Position numbers and translations under genes: made by a program. Below the pieces are notes generated by a model. It made no database searches. It had not been told where the DNA came from and saw nothing but the letters and a program-made list of their open reading frames with translations. From assembly GCF_014646895.1 (NCBI RefSeq), contig NZ_BMOD01000005.1:124001-188000 (forward strand): a stretch of DNA of 64,000 nt, in the 5' to 3' direction. Shown piece after piece: positions 54,132-62,170 of this stretch (position 1 is the stretch's first letter; every line of letters begins with the position of its first letter). Source of the stretch: Deinococcus roseus (GTDB taxonomy: Bacteria > Deinococcota > Deinococci > Deinococcales > Deinococcaceae).

Positions 54132-55679
54132 ATGAAAAAATGGTTTTTGCTGCTTTTGCTGGCTTCAAGTGCACACGCCCAGAATCCAGGACAGACGTTC
54201 AAGTCGCTTCCAGAAGGCGCAACCCTGATTTCGGAAAAAGAGTTTTACCTGCTGCAAAGCAAGAGCCCTCCTCTGCCACCTGTTGATGCGGGTTTTGAGG
54301 CCAGCAACCAGAAAGTGGTTAAAGCCTTCATGGCCCAGCACCCAGAACTCACCGATTTTCATGAACTGGTGAAACTGGCTCCACAGCCTGGAGATCCAGA
54401 AGTGCAATTTCTGGCCGATGGGAATTACCTGTTCACCACCACAGACAATGCCAAAAATCCCATGCCTGTGGTCACACTGGGAGAGGCCTTCAAATATTCC
54501 AGTCTGGCAGGCAGCATTCAGCATTTCCCACAGAAAAACAATCAGGTGCTGATGTACCAGATGCTTTATCCGGTGGTTCCCGCCAGGGACCGCAAACAAT
54601 ACAGTTATCCTGATCCTGCCAAGGTGGCGGGTCTGGACACAGAGCAGATCTCCCGCTGGAACGAGAGGATCGCCAGCAGCTACCGCGACCTGCTGTTGAA
54701 AAACACCCCCCAGCGACCTCTGGGATGGACCGACGACCCCACCCGTGAAGTGGGTTACCTGGATGGCAGTGACCGCGCACGTTCAGACTCCTGGTGTTCT
54801 GCACACAAAGCAGGGGGCGTTTACAACAATTTCAGCTGGCCCCTCAAGGACTTCACCACTTCGGTGAAAAACCAGGGCATGCGTGGGAGTTGTGTGGCTT
54901 TCGGGATCATTTCGGCCACCGAGACCCAGCATGCTTTTCGCCAACTGGAATGGGTGAACCTTTCTGAGCAGGCCTTTTACAACCGCATCACCTCAGTGTG
55001 GCAGCCCAGAGAATACGGAGACAACGCCGATGTGCGTTACGATTTTGATCAGGCGGTAAATGAACGTTACTTTTTTGCCCTGGAAAAAGAATGGCCCTAC
55101 AACCCGTCTTACTTGCGTCAGGAAATCAGAGACGGGGACACCCTGTTGGGCTACCGGGGGTCTTGCACAGGTTACACCGACCCTTACTGCTCTGAAACCG
55201 CCCACCAGAGCCAGCAATTCTGTGCCAACATTGGCACCGGGTTCATCTGTCTGACCAACCCCAAACCCGTTGCTCCCACCAGCATCCTGCCTGCAGCCCA
55301 GGCCGAACTCTGGGACCACCGCAACCGGGAACGCTCGGTGGCCTACATCATTCTGGCCCTGAAACTGGGGAACAGCGTGGTTGCCAGCATGGGGGTGATG
55401 CCTGGATTTGATGGTGCAGACGCCAATGGTTTTGGCTATACGCGACCTCTCAACGTCAAATGGAAAAGCCGGGGTGGGCATGCCGTGCATTTCACAGGTG
55501 TGATCAGCAATGCAGAACTGGCCGCCATTTTGCCTGGAGCGCCCATGGGTGCCGGGGGCGGTTATTTCATCACCAAGAACTCCTGGGGGGCCTGCTGGAA
55601 AGATGGCGGCTACATCTACATCCCCTTTGATTACATGAAAAGCTACGGCTACTCTGCTGTGCGGGTGCAGGTGCCCTGA
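54132..55679 (+). CDS. secreted papain-like (C1A) cysteine protease
   Basis: A signal peptide (1-16, AHA-QN) is followed by a long prodomain-like region (about 17-235) and a papain-fold domain with catalytic C254 (in VKNQGMRGSCVAFG), H450 (GGHAVHF) and N483 (KNSWGACW), plus the oxyanion Q248. The domain contains extra cysteines (about 345-372) suggesting added disulfides. Papain-like enzymes are uncommon in bacteria, where they often process surface or nutrient proteins. The ATG at 54132 is preceded by AGGGAT; an upstream in-frame start at 54066 is not needed. Confidence 0.86.
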   Translation: MKKWFLLLLLASSAHAQNPGQTFKSLPEGATLISEKEFYLLQSKSPPLPPVDAGFEASNQKVVKAFMAQHPELTDFHELVKLAPQPGDPEVQFLADGNYLFTTTDNAKNPMPVVTLGEAFKYSSLAGSIQHFPQKNNQVLMYQMLYPVVPARDRKQYSYPDPAKVAGLDTEQISRWNERIASSYRDLLLKNTPQRPLGWTDDPTREVGYLDGSDRARSDSWCSAHKAGGVYNNFSWPLKDFTTSVKNQGMRGSCVAFGIISATETQHAFRQLEWVNLSEQAFYNRITSVWQPREYGDNADVRYDFDQAVNERYFFALEKEWPYNPSYLRQEIRDGDTLLGYRGSCTGYTDPYCSETAHQSQQFCANIGTGFICLTNPKPVAPTSILPAAQAELWDHRNRERSVAYIILALKLGNSVVASMGVMPGFDGADANGFGYTRPLNVKWKSRGGHAVHFTGVISNAELAAILPGAPMGAGGGYFITKNSWGACWKDGGYIYIPFDYMKSYGYSAVRVQVP

Positions 55680-55706
55680 TCAGCCCATTTGAGACATCAT
55701 GAACCA

Positions 55707-55745
55707 CAAAGAGGACCAGATGTTTTCTGGTCCTCTTTGCTTTTT
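55707..55745. terminator. bidirectional terminator between the cysteine protease and ligA
   Basis: CAAAGAGGACCAGA (55707-55720) pairs perfectly with TCTGGTCCTCTTTG (55726-55739) around TGTTT, and C then five T residues follow. It serves both converging genes. Confidence 0.88.
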
Positions 55746-55753
55746 GAGCAAAA

Positions 55754-57784
55754 TCAGGCTTTGGTTTTTTCAGCAATCAGAGCATCCAGTGTGGTCTCGT
55801 CAATGACTTTCACCCCGAGGTCACGGGCCTTGTCCAGTTTGGATCCTGCATCTTCTCCGGCCAGCACGTAATCGGTTTTTTTGGTGACGCTGCCTGTCAC
55901 CCTGGCTCCCAGGCGTTCCAGGCGTTTTTTGACATCGTCTCGGGGCTGGGACAGGCTTCCGGTGATCACGAATGTCAGGCCTGCCAGCTCTTCTCCTGCA
56001 GCTTCAAAGGTGCTCTTGAAGTTGAGGCCCTGTCCCCTCAGGCGCTCAACCACATCCCGCATGTTCTGGTCCTGCAGGGCATGGTAAACGCTCTCTGCGA
56101 TGCGGTCTCCCAGACCGGGGATGTTGCAGAGGGTCTGTTCACTGGCATTCAAGAGGGCGTCCAGGTCCGGGAAGTGTTTTTCCAGCAGCTCAGCATTGCG
56201 TGCCCCCACATAACGGATGCCCAGCCCAAAAATCAGGCGGCTGAGGGGTCTGGTTTTGCTGTCCTGCAGTTGCTGCAGCAGTTTGGTGGCGTTCTTCTCC
56301 CCCATCCGTTCGATTTTCAGCAGGGTTTCGAGGTTCAGGTCATAGAGGTCTGCCACGCTTTTGACAATGCCTGTGTTCACCAGTTGCTCGAGGGTTTTTT
56401 CTCCCATTCCAGCAATGTCCATGGCCCCCTTGTGGATGAAATGCAGGATGCGCTGGTAAGACTGGGAAGGGCACTCTGGGTTCACACAGTAGGTGTCGGC
56501 GTTTTCGGGGTCACGGGTGACTTCGTGGTGGCACACCGGGCATTCTTTTGGGAACTGGAACAGCACAGAGCCCTCTGGGCGCAGTTCGGTCACCACCCGC
56601 ACGATTTCGGGAATCACCCCTCCAGCCTTGCGGATCACCACGGTGTCTCCGAGGTGCAAATCCAGGTCCCGGATGAAGTCTTCGTTGTGCAGGGTGGCCC
56701 GGGCCACCGTGGAGCCTTCCACATCCACCGGATCCAGCACGGCCAGAGGAGCCAGCTTTCCAGTGCGTCCTACATTGATGGTGATGTCTCTGAGCACCGT
56801 CCTGGCTTCTTCCACGGGGAACTTGTAGGCAATGGCCCATCTGGGGGCACGGGAAGTGAAGCCCAGTTCGTTCTGCAGATCAAAACGGTCCACCTTGATC
56901 ACAGAGCCGTCTGCATCCACAGGGAATTGTGGGCGTTGCTGGATCATCTCGCGGTGGTAATCGGTGGCCTCCTGCCAGCCCTGCACCCGTTTGGAGTAGG
57001 GGTTGGTCTGGAAACCGTGGCCTTGCAGCCAGGTCAGGAGGTCCCACTGGGTCTGGATGGAAAGCCCTTCTGTGCTGCCCAGCGCATAGAAGTTCACCTG
57101 CAGTTTTCTGCTGGCGGTGATGCTGGCATCTTTCTGCCTGAGGGAACCTGCAGCCGCATTTCTGGGGTTCTTGAAGACCGTGCCCCCCAGTTCTTCTGCT
57201 TCTGCATTGAGGCGCAAAAATTCCTCTTTGGTCATGAAGACCTCTCCACGCACCTCCAGATGCTCTGGGACGCCTTCCAGTTTTCTGGGTATACCTGGAA
57301 TGGTCAGCAGGTTCTGGGTGACATCCTCCCCGATCACCCCGTTGCCCCGGGTGGCCGCCCAGATGAGGTTTCCGTTGTGGTAGTGCACGTTGATGCTCAG
57401 GCCGTCGATTTTCAGTTCGCAGGTGTAGTGGTAGGTCTGGCCACTGGTGCCCAGCACCCGGTTGATGCGGTCCTCAAAAGACTGCAAATCTGCATCATCG
57501 AAAGCATTGTCCAGGCTGGTCATGCGGTGCAGGTGCTGGATGGGCGCAAAAGGAGAGCGGGCAAGCAGGGCATGTTCGGCGGCTTCTTCGGTGTCTGCAC
57601 CGACGGTCTGGGTGGGACTGTCTTTCACAATCCAGTCTGGATGCTGTTCTTCCAGGCTCCTGAGTTCGCGCATCAACTGGTCGTATTCGGCGTCGCTGAC
57701 CAGCGGGTTGTCTTGCAGATAATAACGGCGGTTATGCTCCTGAATCTCGTTCACGAGGGACAAATAGTGTTCTTGGTTGCTCAT
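55754..57784 (-). CDS. ligA: NAD-dependent DNA ligase
   Basis: LigA seals nicks during replication and repair using NAD. The 676-residue protein has the Ia domain ('EHNRRYYLQDNPLVSDAEYDQLM'), adenylated lysine K125 in ELKIDG, an OB domain, a four-cysteine zinc finger ('CPVCHHEV' and 'CVNPECPS'), helix-hairpin-helix repeats and a BRCT domain at the end. TATAAT (complement 57792-57797) lies seven bases before the ATG chosen here (57784), so the earlier in-frame ATG at 57793 would overlap it and is disfavoured. Probably leaderless. Confidence 0.96.
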   Translation of the reverse strand: MSNQEHYLSLVNEIQEHNRRYYLQDNPLVSDAEYDQLMRELRSLEEQHPDWIVKDSPTQTVGADTEEAAEHALLARSPFAPIQHLHRMTSLDNAFDDADLQSFEDRINRVLGTSGQTYHYTCELKIDGLSINVHYHNGNLIWAATRGNGVIGEDVTQNLLTIPGIPRKLEGVPEHLEVRGEVFMTKEEFLRLNAEAEELGGTVFKNPRNAAAGSLRQKDASITASRKLQVNFYALGSTEGLSIQTQWDLLTWLQGHGFQTNPYSKRVQGWQEATDYHREMIQQRPQFPVDADGSVIKVDRFDLQNELGFTSRAPRWAIAYKFPVEEARTVLRDITINVGRTGKLAPLAVLDPVDVEGSTVARATLHNEDFIRDLDLHLGDTVVIRKAGGVIPEIVRVVTELRPEGSVLFQFPKECPVCHHEVTRDPENADTYCVNPECPSQSYQRILHFIHKGAMDIAGMGEKTLEQLVNTGIVKSVADLYDLNLETLLKIERMGEKNATKLLQQLQDSKTRPLSRLIFGLGIRYVGARNAELLEKHFPDLDALLNASEQTLCNIPGLGDRIAESVYHALQDQNMRDVVERLRGQGLNFKSTFEAAGEELAGLTFVITGSLSQPRDDVKKRLERLGARVTGSVTKKTDYVLAGEDAGSKLDKARDLGVKVIDETTLDALIAEKTKA

Positions 57785-58279
57785 CAGCAACATTATATTA
57801 TGTTTTCAGCTAAAAAGTCAGCAGGGGATGGGTGCGCCGAGGGCCGAGAGCCGAGGGCATCCCACCGGTGATTTCAAGGGGTACAGCAATGCTTGTGTTT
57901 TGTCTGTGGGGCTTTTCAGCAGAAGCACCGAAAAGTAATGGTGCCAATGCTTTTCACGAATTTACCAAATTGTTTTTTAGGCAAGATCTCTGTAGCCATC
58001 CAATTTCAACCACCTGAGAAGAACCCCGCAAAGCTTTCAGGTTTTTGCCCTCGGCTCTCGGCCCTCGGCCCTCGGCGCACCCATCCCCCACCAGCCCCCC
58101 AAATCCTCTTTAAAAACCCCAAATTTCTTTATATCCCTTAACTTACAAAATCCTTGCAAATGAAACTTTTCTCGCAGAACGCAGTAGAAAAGCTTAACCG
58201 TGAATCGGGTCTAAACTCTTGCCTAAACAACTCTTGTACCATTATAGTCATAACAGGGAAACATCCCAGGAGGAAAAAG
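57785..58279. repeat. inverted-repeat element bounded by GCCGAGG heptamers, plus promoter region
   Basis: A left arm at 57823-57858 and a right arm at 58047-58088 match in inverted orientation. Both begin with GGGGATGGGTGCGCCGAGG when read outward-in, and both continue with GGCCGAG-type units; the right arm has one more 7-base unit. They flank about 190 bases without an open gene. This looks like a small non-autonomous element or degenerate minisatellite pair. The stretch then runs AT-rich to the bmp promoter at 58219. Confidence 0.6.
58219..58248 (+). promoter_or_regulatory. promoter of the BMP-type binding protein gene
   Basis: TTGCCT (58219-58224) and TATAGT (58243-58248) are separated by 18 bases. 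Transcription near 58255 gives a 25-base leader with the AGGAGG ribosome binding site before 58280. Confidence 0.6.
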
Positions 58280-59386
58280 ATGAAGAAAACCGCATTAATC
58301 GCTGTGCTGGGCCTGACTGCCATGCTGAGCGCAGCCAGTGCACAACAGGTCAAAGTGGGGATCGCATTCGATGCAGGCGGCAAGTTTGACCACTCGTTCA
58401 ACGAGTCTGCCTGGAACGGTGCCAAGCGTGCCGAAAAAGACTTCAAGATCCTCCTCAAGGACTTCGAACCCTCCGACCCCAGCCAGGTGGTCAGCGGCAT
58501 CCGTTCTTTCGCCCAGAACGGCTTTGACCTGACCCTCGCCATCGGGTTTGCCAACAATGCTTCCATCACCAGCGTGGCCAAAGAAAACAACGATCTGGCT
58601 TTCGGCCTGATCGACGACGTTTCAGAAGCCAAAAACGTGCAGAGCGTCACCTTCAAGGAGCAGGAAGGTTCCTACCTGGTGGGCTACATCGCCGGTCTGA
58701 GCACCTCCACTGGCGTGGTGGGCTTCATCGGCGGGATGGACATCCCCCTGATCCACAAATTTGAAGCTGGCTTCACTGCCGGTGTGAAAGCCGCCAACCC
58801 CAAAGCCAAAGTGATCGCCCAGTACGTGGGAACCACCCCCCAGGCCTGGAACGACCCCGCCAAAGCCAAGGAAATCGCTGGCACCATGAAGGCCCGCGGC
58901 ACCGACATCATCTACGGCGCTGCAGGTGCTTCCGGCAACGGTCTGATCGACTTCGTGAAGACCACCCAGTGCATCAAGAAGAGCCAGCTGCCCAAAGGCG
59001 TTGCTTTCAGCAGCGACCTCTTCAAGAATGTGCCCAAGTCTGAAGGCTACCGTGCCAAGTGCACCGGAGACGCCCGCCCCATGTTCTTCATCGGTGTGGA
59101 CTCTGACCAGACCCGCTTCGGCGACACCGACAGCAACTCCAAGACCCTCAACCACGGTCTGACCAGCATGCTGAAACGCGTGGACAACGCTGTGTACTCC
59201 ATCATCAAAGGGGTTGTCACCAACACCTTCAAGGGTGGCGGCGTGAGCCTCGGTCTGAAAGAAGGCGGCGTGGGTTACGCTGTCAGCGACTACAACCGTG
59301 CCCTGCTCCCCCAGAGCCTGCTGGCCAAAGTCGAGAAGGCCAAAGCAGCCATCATCGCTGGCAAAGTCAGCGTTCCCGAGAAATAA
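58280..59386 (+). CDS. BMP-family ABC transporter substrate-binding protein
   Basis: The 368-residue exported protein has a type I signal peptide (AASA-QQ), so it is not the usual lipoprotein form. The mature part matches BmpA/PnrA-type binding proteins: 'KVGIAFDAGGKFDHSFNESAWNGAKRAEKDF', 'AFGLIDDVSEAKNVQSVTFKEQEGSYLVGYIAGLS', 'VGFIGGMDIPLIHKFEAGFTAGVKAANPKAKV' and 'IYGAAGASGNGLIDFVK'. BMP proteins bind nucleosides or related compounds. The ATP-binding subunit is nearby at 60568, but no permease gene is seen. Confidence 0.9.
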   Translation: MKKTALIAVLGLTAMLSAASAQQVKVGIAFDAGGKFDHSFNESAWNGAKRAEKDFKILLKDFEPSDPSQVVSGIRSFAQNGFDLTLAIGFANNASITSVAKENNDLAFGLIDDVSEAKNVQSVTFKEQEGSYLVGYIAGLSTSTGVVGFIGGMDIPLIHKFEAGFTAGVKAANPKAKVIAQYVGTTPQAWNDPAKAKEIAGTMKARGTDIIYGAAGASGNGLIDFVKTTQCIKKSQLPKGVAFSSDLFKNVPKSEGYRAKCTGDARPMFFIGVDSDQTRFGDTDSNSKTLNHGLTSMLKRVDNAVYSIIKGVVTNTFKGGGVSLGLKEGGVGYAVSDYNRALLPQSLLAKVEKAKAAIIAGKVSVPEK

Positions 59387-59400
59387 ACCCCACCTCAAGC

Positions 59401-59430
59401 AAAGAACCCTCTTTTCAGAGGGTTCTTTTT
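59401..59430 (+). terminator. intrinsic terminator after the BMP gene
   Basis: AAAGAACCCTCT (59401-59412) pairs with AGAGGGTTCTTT (59417-59428) around TTTC, followed by T residues. Confidence 0.88.
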
Positions 59431-59461
59431 GTTTTGTCTGATCCGCTCTGTCCAGCCCTGC

Positions 59462-60313
59462 TCAGCCAGGAATCCACAGGGCTCTGGGGGATTCTTTCAG
59501 GAAGTCCTGCACCTCTTCCAGGTCGGGTCTTGCGGTCATGCTGGGGTCCAGCACGCCTGTGAATTCAGCCTCATAATGGTCCCCTTTGCGGTGAATGCGG
59601 TATTTCCCGGTGCAATTCGGGCAGCACACCACATCCCCATCCCCCTTGTCTTTTGGCAGCGCCAGAATGGGACCGCAAGCAGGGCAACCCACCAGCAGGC
59701 GACCTTCAGCACTGTGACCCAGGATGTGGTCCAGAACGCCTTTCTTGCCCAGATCCACAAAAAGTGGGGTGAGCTGGGGGTCAAACTGGGTGCCTGCCCC
59801 TTCAGTGAGGATGGAGAGGGCTTTTTCGGTGGGCATGCCTTTGCGGTAAGGCCGGGAACTGGTCATGGCATCGAAAGCATCTGCAATGGAAACAATTCTG
59901 GCGTACAAATTGGTTTCCTCTCCATGCTTGCCATAAGGGTACCCAGAGCCATCGTGCTTTTCATGGTGCTCCTCAATCATGGGGCGCACCAGATCTGCGA
60001 GGGGATGATCAGACATCGAACTTACCCCCACAATCGGATGCTGGCGCATCTTCATGAATTCATCGTCGGTCAGGCGTTCAGGTTTGTTGAGGATGGCATC
60101 TGGAATGGCGATCTTGCCCAGATCGTGAATCATTCCCCCCAGGGCCACCAGGAACACCTCGTCATGGCTGAGGTTCATGCTCTGGGCCAGCTTCACGGAG
60201 TACTGGCTCACCCTCCAGGTGTGCCCTCCGGTGTAGGGATCCCTTGCCTCGATCAGGGTGGCCAGGGTCAGCACGGATTTGAGCAGTGGTTCGTCGATCA
60301 GCATGATTTTCAT
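59462..60313 (-). CDS. HD-GYP-type phosphodiesterase with C-terminal zinc ribbon
   Basis: The 283-residue protein has an HD domain ('HTWRVSQYSVKLAQ', 'GGMIHDLGKIAIPD') and the HD-GYP signature in 'EEHHEKHDGSGYPYGKHGEE', which in the family degrades cyclic-di-GMP. The C-terminus adds a CPACG / CCPNC zinc-ribbon-like segment, not common in HD-GYP proteins. The ATG at 60313 follows GAGGGGG; a longer frame upstream runs through the heptamer repeats and is rejected. It sits between the two bmp transporter genes on the opposite strand. Confidence 0.82.
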   Translation of the reverse strand: MKIMLIDEPLLKSVLTLATLIEARDPYTGGHTWRVSQYSVKLAQSMNLSHDEVFLVALGGMIHDLGKIAIPDAILNKPERLTDDEFMKMRQHPIVGVSSMSDHPLADLVRPMIEEHHEKHDGSGYPYGKHGEETNLYARIVSIADAFDAMTSSRPYRKGMPTEKALSILTEGAGTQFDPQLTPLFVDLGKKGVLDHILGHSAEGRLLVGCPACGPILALPKDKGDGDVVCCPNCTGKYRIHRKGDHYEAEFTGVLDPSMTARPDLEEVQDFLKESPRALWIPG

Positions 60314-60371
60314 AGGTTCCCCCTCAGCTTGACTTAAGTTTAAGTGATCTGGTGTCAAAGGAGCGTGAAAG

Positions 60372-60512
60372 GGGTAGCAGAAGGCTGAAGGCTGAAAGCA
60401 GAAGGCAAAAAGCTTATGCCTTGGCCTCCAAACCGCCTTGGCCTTCTTCTTGCTCCTTAAAGCGTGCCTCGGGGACGGCCCTGTCGGCACTGGGGCACTG
60501 CCTTTTGCCTTC
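60372..60512. repeat. dispersed intergenic repeat, copy B, with inverted heptamer ends
   Basis: Four 7-base units (AGAAGGC, TGAAGGC, TGAAAGC, AGAAGGC) start near 60374; the complementary TGCCTTT-TGCCTTC units end near 60511. A 16-base inverted match, AAAGCAGAAGGCAAAA, links the two ends. In between lies the 28-base block 60442-60469 shared with copy A at 34055 (24 of 28 identical). Confidence 0.55.
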
Positions 60513-60532
60513 TGCTTTTGAACGCAGATTCC

Positions 60533-60561
60533 TTGTCTCAACCCCCTAACAGCAGTAGTAT
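60533..60561 (+). promoter_or_regulatory. leaderless promoter of the ABC ATPase gene
   Basis: TTGTCT (60533-60538) and TAGTAT (60556-60561) have an ideal 17-base spacing, and six bases follow before the ATG. This fits leaderless transcription as for hisS and the GH13 gene. Confidence 0.68.
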
Positions 60562-60567
60562 GTCCCC

Positions 60568-62106
60568 ATGACCCAGGCCAAACCCTATGCCATCGAACTC
60601 AAGGGCATCACCAAGCGTTTTCCGCTGGTGCTGGCCAACGACAACATCAACCTGAAGGTGAAATGGGGCAGCATCCATGCGCTGGTGGGAGAGAACGGCG
60701 CAGGGAAAAGCACCCTCATGAAAATCCTTTATGGCATGCAGCCCCCCACCAGTGGCGAAATCTGGGTGAACGGGCAGCAGGTGCATTTCCACGATCCCAA
60801 AGACTCGATTGCGCAGGGCATCGGGATGGTGCACCAGCACTTCATGCTGGTGGAACCCCTGACCGTGACCGAGAACGTGATTCTGGGGATGGAGCCCACC
60901 AGTGGCACCAGCATCAATTACGCTGCTGCACGCAAACGGGTGAGGGAATTGATTGAGCAGTTCAAGTTTGATCTGGACCCGGATGCAAAAATTGAGGATC
61001 TGGCTGTGGGGGTGCAGCAGAAGGTGGAGATTCTGAAAACCCTGTACCGGGGAGCCAAAATCCTGATTCTGGACGAACCCACTGCAGTCTTGACCCCCAA
61101 TGAAACAAAAGAGCTTTTTTCTTTTTTGAAAAACAATTACATCGCGCAGGGGAACAGTGTGATTTTCATTTCCCACAAGCTGCACGAGGTTTTAGAGCTC
61201 TGTGATGAGATCTCGGTGATCCGGGACGGCAAGATGATTGGCAGCATTGATGCAAGTGATGCCACCGAGATCAAGATTGCCCGCATGATGGTGGGCCGCG
61301 ATGTGGTGCTCAGCGTGGAGAAAGCCCCACCCCAGCCCAAAGAAGTGGCGCTGGAATTGAAAAATGTCAAGGTGCAGGGACCCAACAAGAAGCCTGTTGT
61401 GAACAACGTGAGCTTTTCCGTGCGGGCCGGAGAAATTGTGGGCATTGCCGGGATCGAAGGGAACGGCCAGAGCCAGCTGGTGGAAGCCATCACGGGCCTG
61501 GAACACGTCAACTCCGGGCAAATTCTGTACCAGGGCAAGGACATCCCCCGTGCCAATGCAGCAAAAGTCAGTCTGGCCGGGGTGTCCCACGTTCCAGAGG
61601 ACCGCAACGAACGGGGTCTGGTGGTGGACATGACCACCGCCGAGAACATGATTCTGGGGCAGCATGACCGCTCTCCTTTTGCAGGTTTTCTGGGATTGCT
61701 GGACCTGGAGAAAATCGAGCAGATCTCCAGAGAACGCAGCGAGAAGTTCGATGTGCGTCCCAGAAGCACTTCCCTGCTGGCCAGCCAGTATTCGGGGGGA
61801 AATGCCCAGAAGATCATTGTGGCCCGTGAGATGGCCAAAAACCCCAAAATCCTGATTGCCAGTCAGCCCACCCGTGGGGTGGACATTGGGGCCATCGAGT
61901 TCATCCACAAGCAGATTGTGGCAGCCCGCGACCAGGGTCTGGCCGTGCTGCTGGTCAGTGCAGACCTCACCGAAGTGATGAACCTCTCTGACCGCATTCT
62001 GGTGATGTTCGAGGGGGAAATGGTGGGCGAGGTGGATGCCGAAGTCGCCACCCAGGAACAACTGGGCCTGATGATGGCTGGTGTGCGGGATGGTGCCAGG
62101 GGCTGA
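60568..62106 (+). CDS. BMP-type (nucleoside/simple sugar) ABC transporter ATP-binding protein, two ATPase domains
   Basis: The 512-residue protein has two tandem ATPase domains like RbsA and the NupO-type nucleoside importers. The first holds Walker A GENGAGKST (41-49), the 'VGVQQKVEILKTL' signature and LDEPTAVLTP. The second has a degenerate Walker A (GIEGNGQSQ), 'SGGNAQKIIVARE' and a degenerate Walker B ('ILIASQPTRGVD'), as usual in the family. It should power uptake with the BMP binding protein at 58280. Two permeases are expected but are not in this window: a terminator follows directly. Confidence 0.88.
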   Translation: MTQAKPYAIELKGITKRFPLVLANDNINLKVKWGSIHALVGENGAGKSTLMKILYGMQPPTSGEIWVNGQQVHFHDPKDSIAQGIGMVHQHFMLVEPLTVTENVILGMEPTSGTSINYAAARKRVRELIEQFKFDLDPDAKIEDLAVGVQQKVEILKTLYRGAKILILDEPTAVLTPNETKELFSFLKNNYIAQGNSVIFISHKLHEVLELCDEISVIRDGKMIGSIDASDATEIKIARMMVGRDVVLSVEKAPPQPKEVALELKNVKVQGPNKKPVVNNVSFSVRAGEIVGIAGIEGNGQSQLVEAITGLEHVNSGQILYQGKDIPRANAAKVSLAGVSHVPEDRNERGLVVDMTTAENMILGQHDRSPFAGFLGLLDLEKIEQISRERSEKFDVRPRSTSLLASQYSGGNAQKIIVAREMAKNPKILIASQPTRGVDIGAIEFIHKQIVAARDQGLAVLLVSADLTEVMNLSDRILVMFEGEMVGEVDAEVATQEQLGLMMAGVRDGARG

Positions 62107-62145
62107 AACCACGGCTGTCTGTCATGACTGGAAAAATCCAGGAAG

Positions 62146-62170
62146 GCACCCTGATCATGGGGTGCTTTTT
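62146..62170. terminator. terminator between the ABC gene and bioA
   Basis: GCACCC (62146-62151) and GGGTGC (62160-62165) form a stem followed by five T residues. It overlaps the end of bioA, so it may act in both directions. Confidence 0.68.

Noticed and set aside
60314..60541. Extension of the HD-GYP gene into the repeat region
   Set aside because: The ribosome binding site and family-like start are at 60313, and the upstream part is repeat sequence with basic, low-quality composition.
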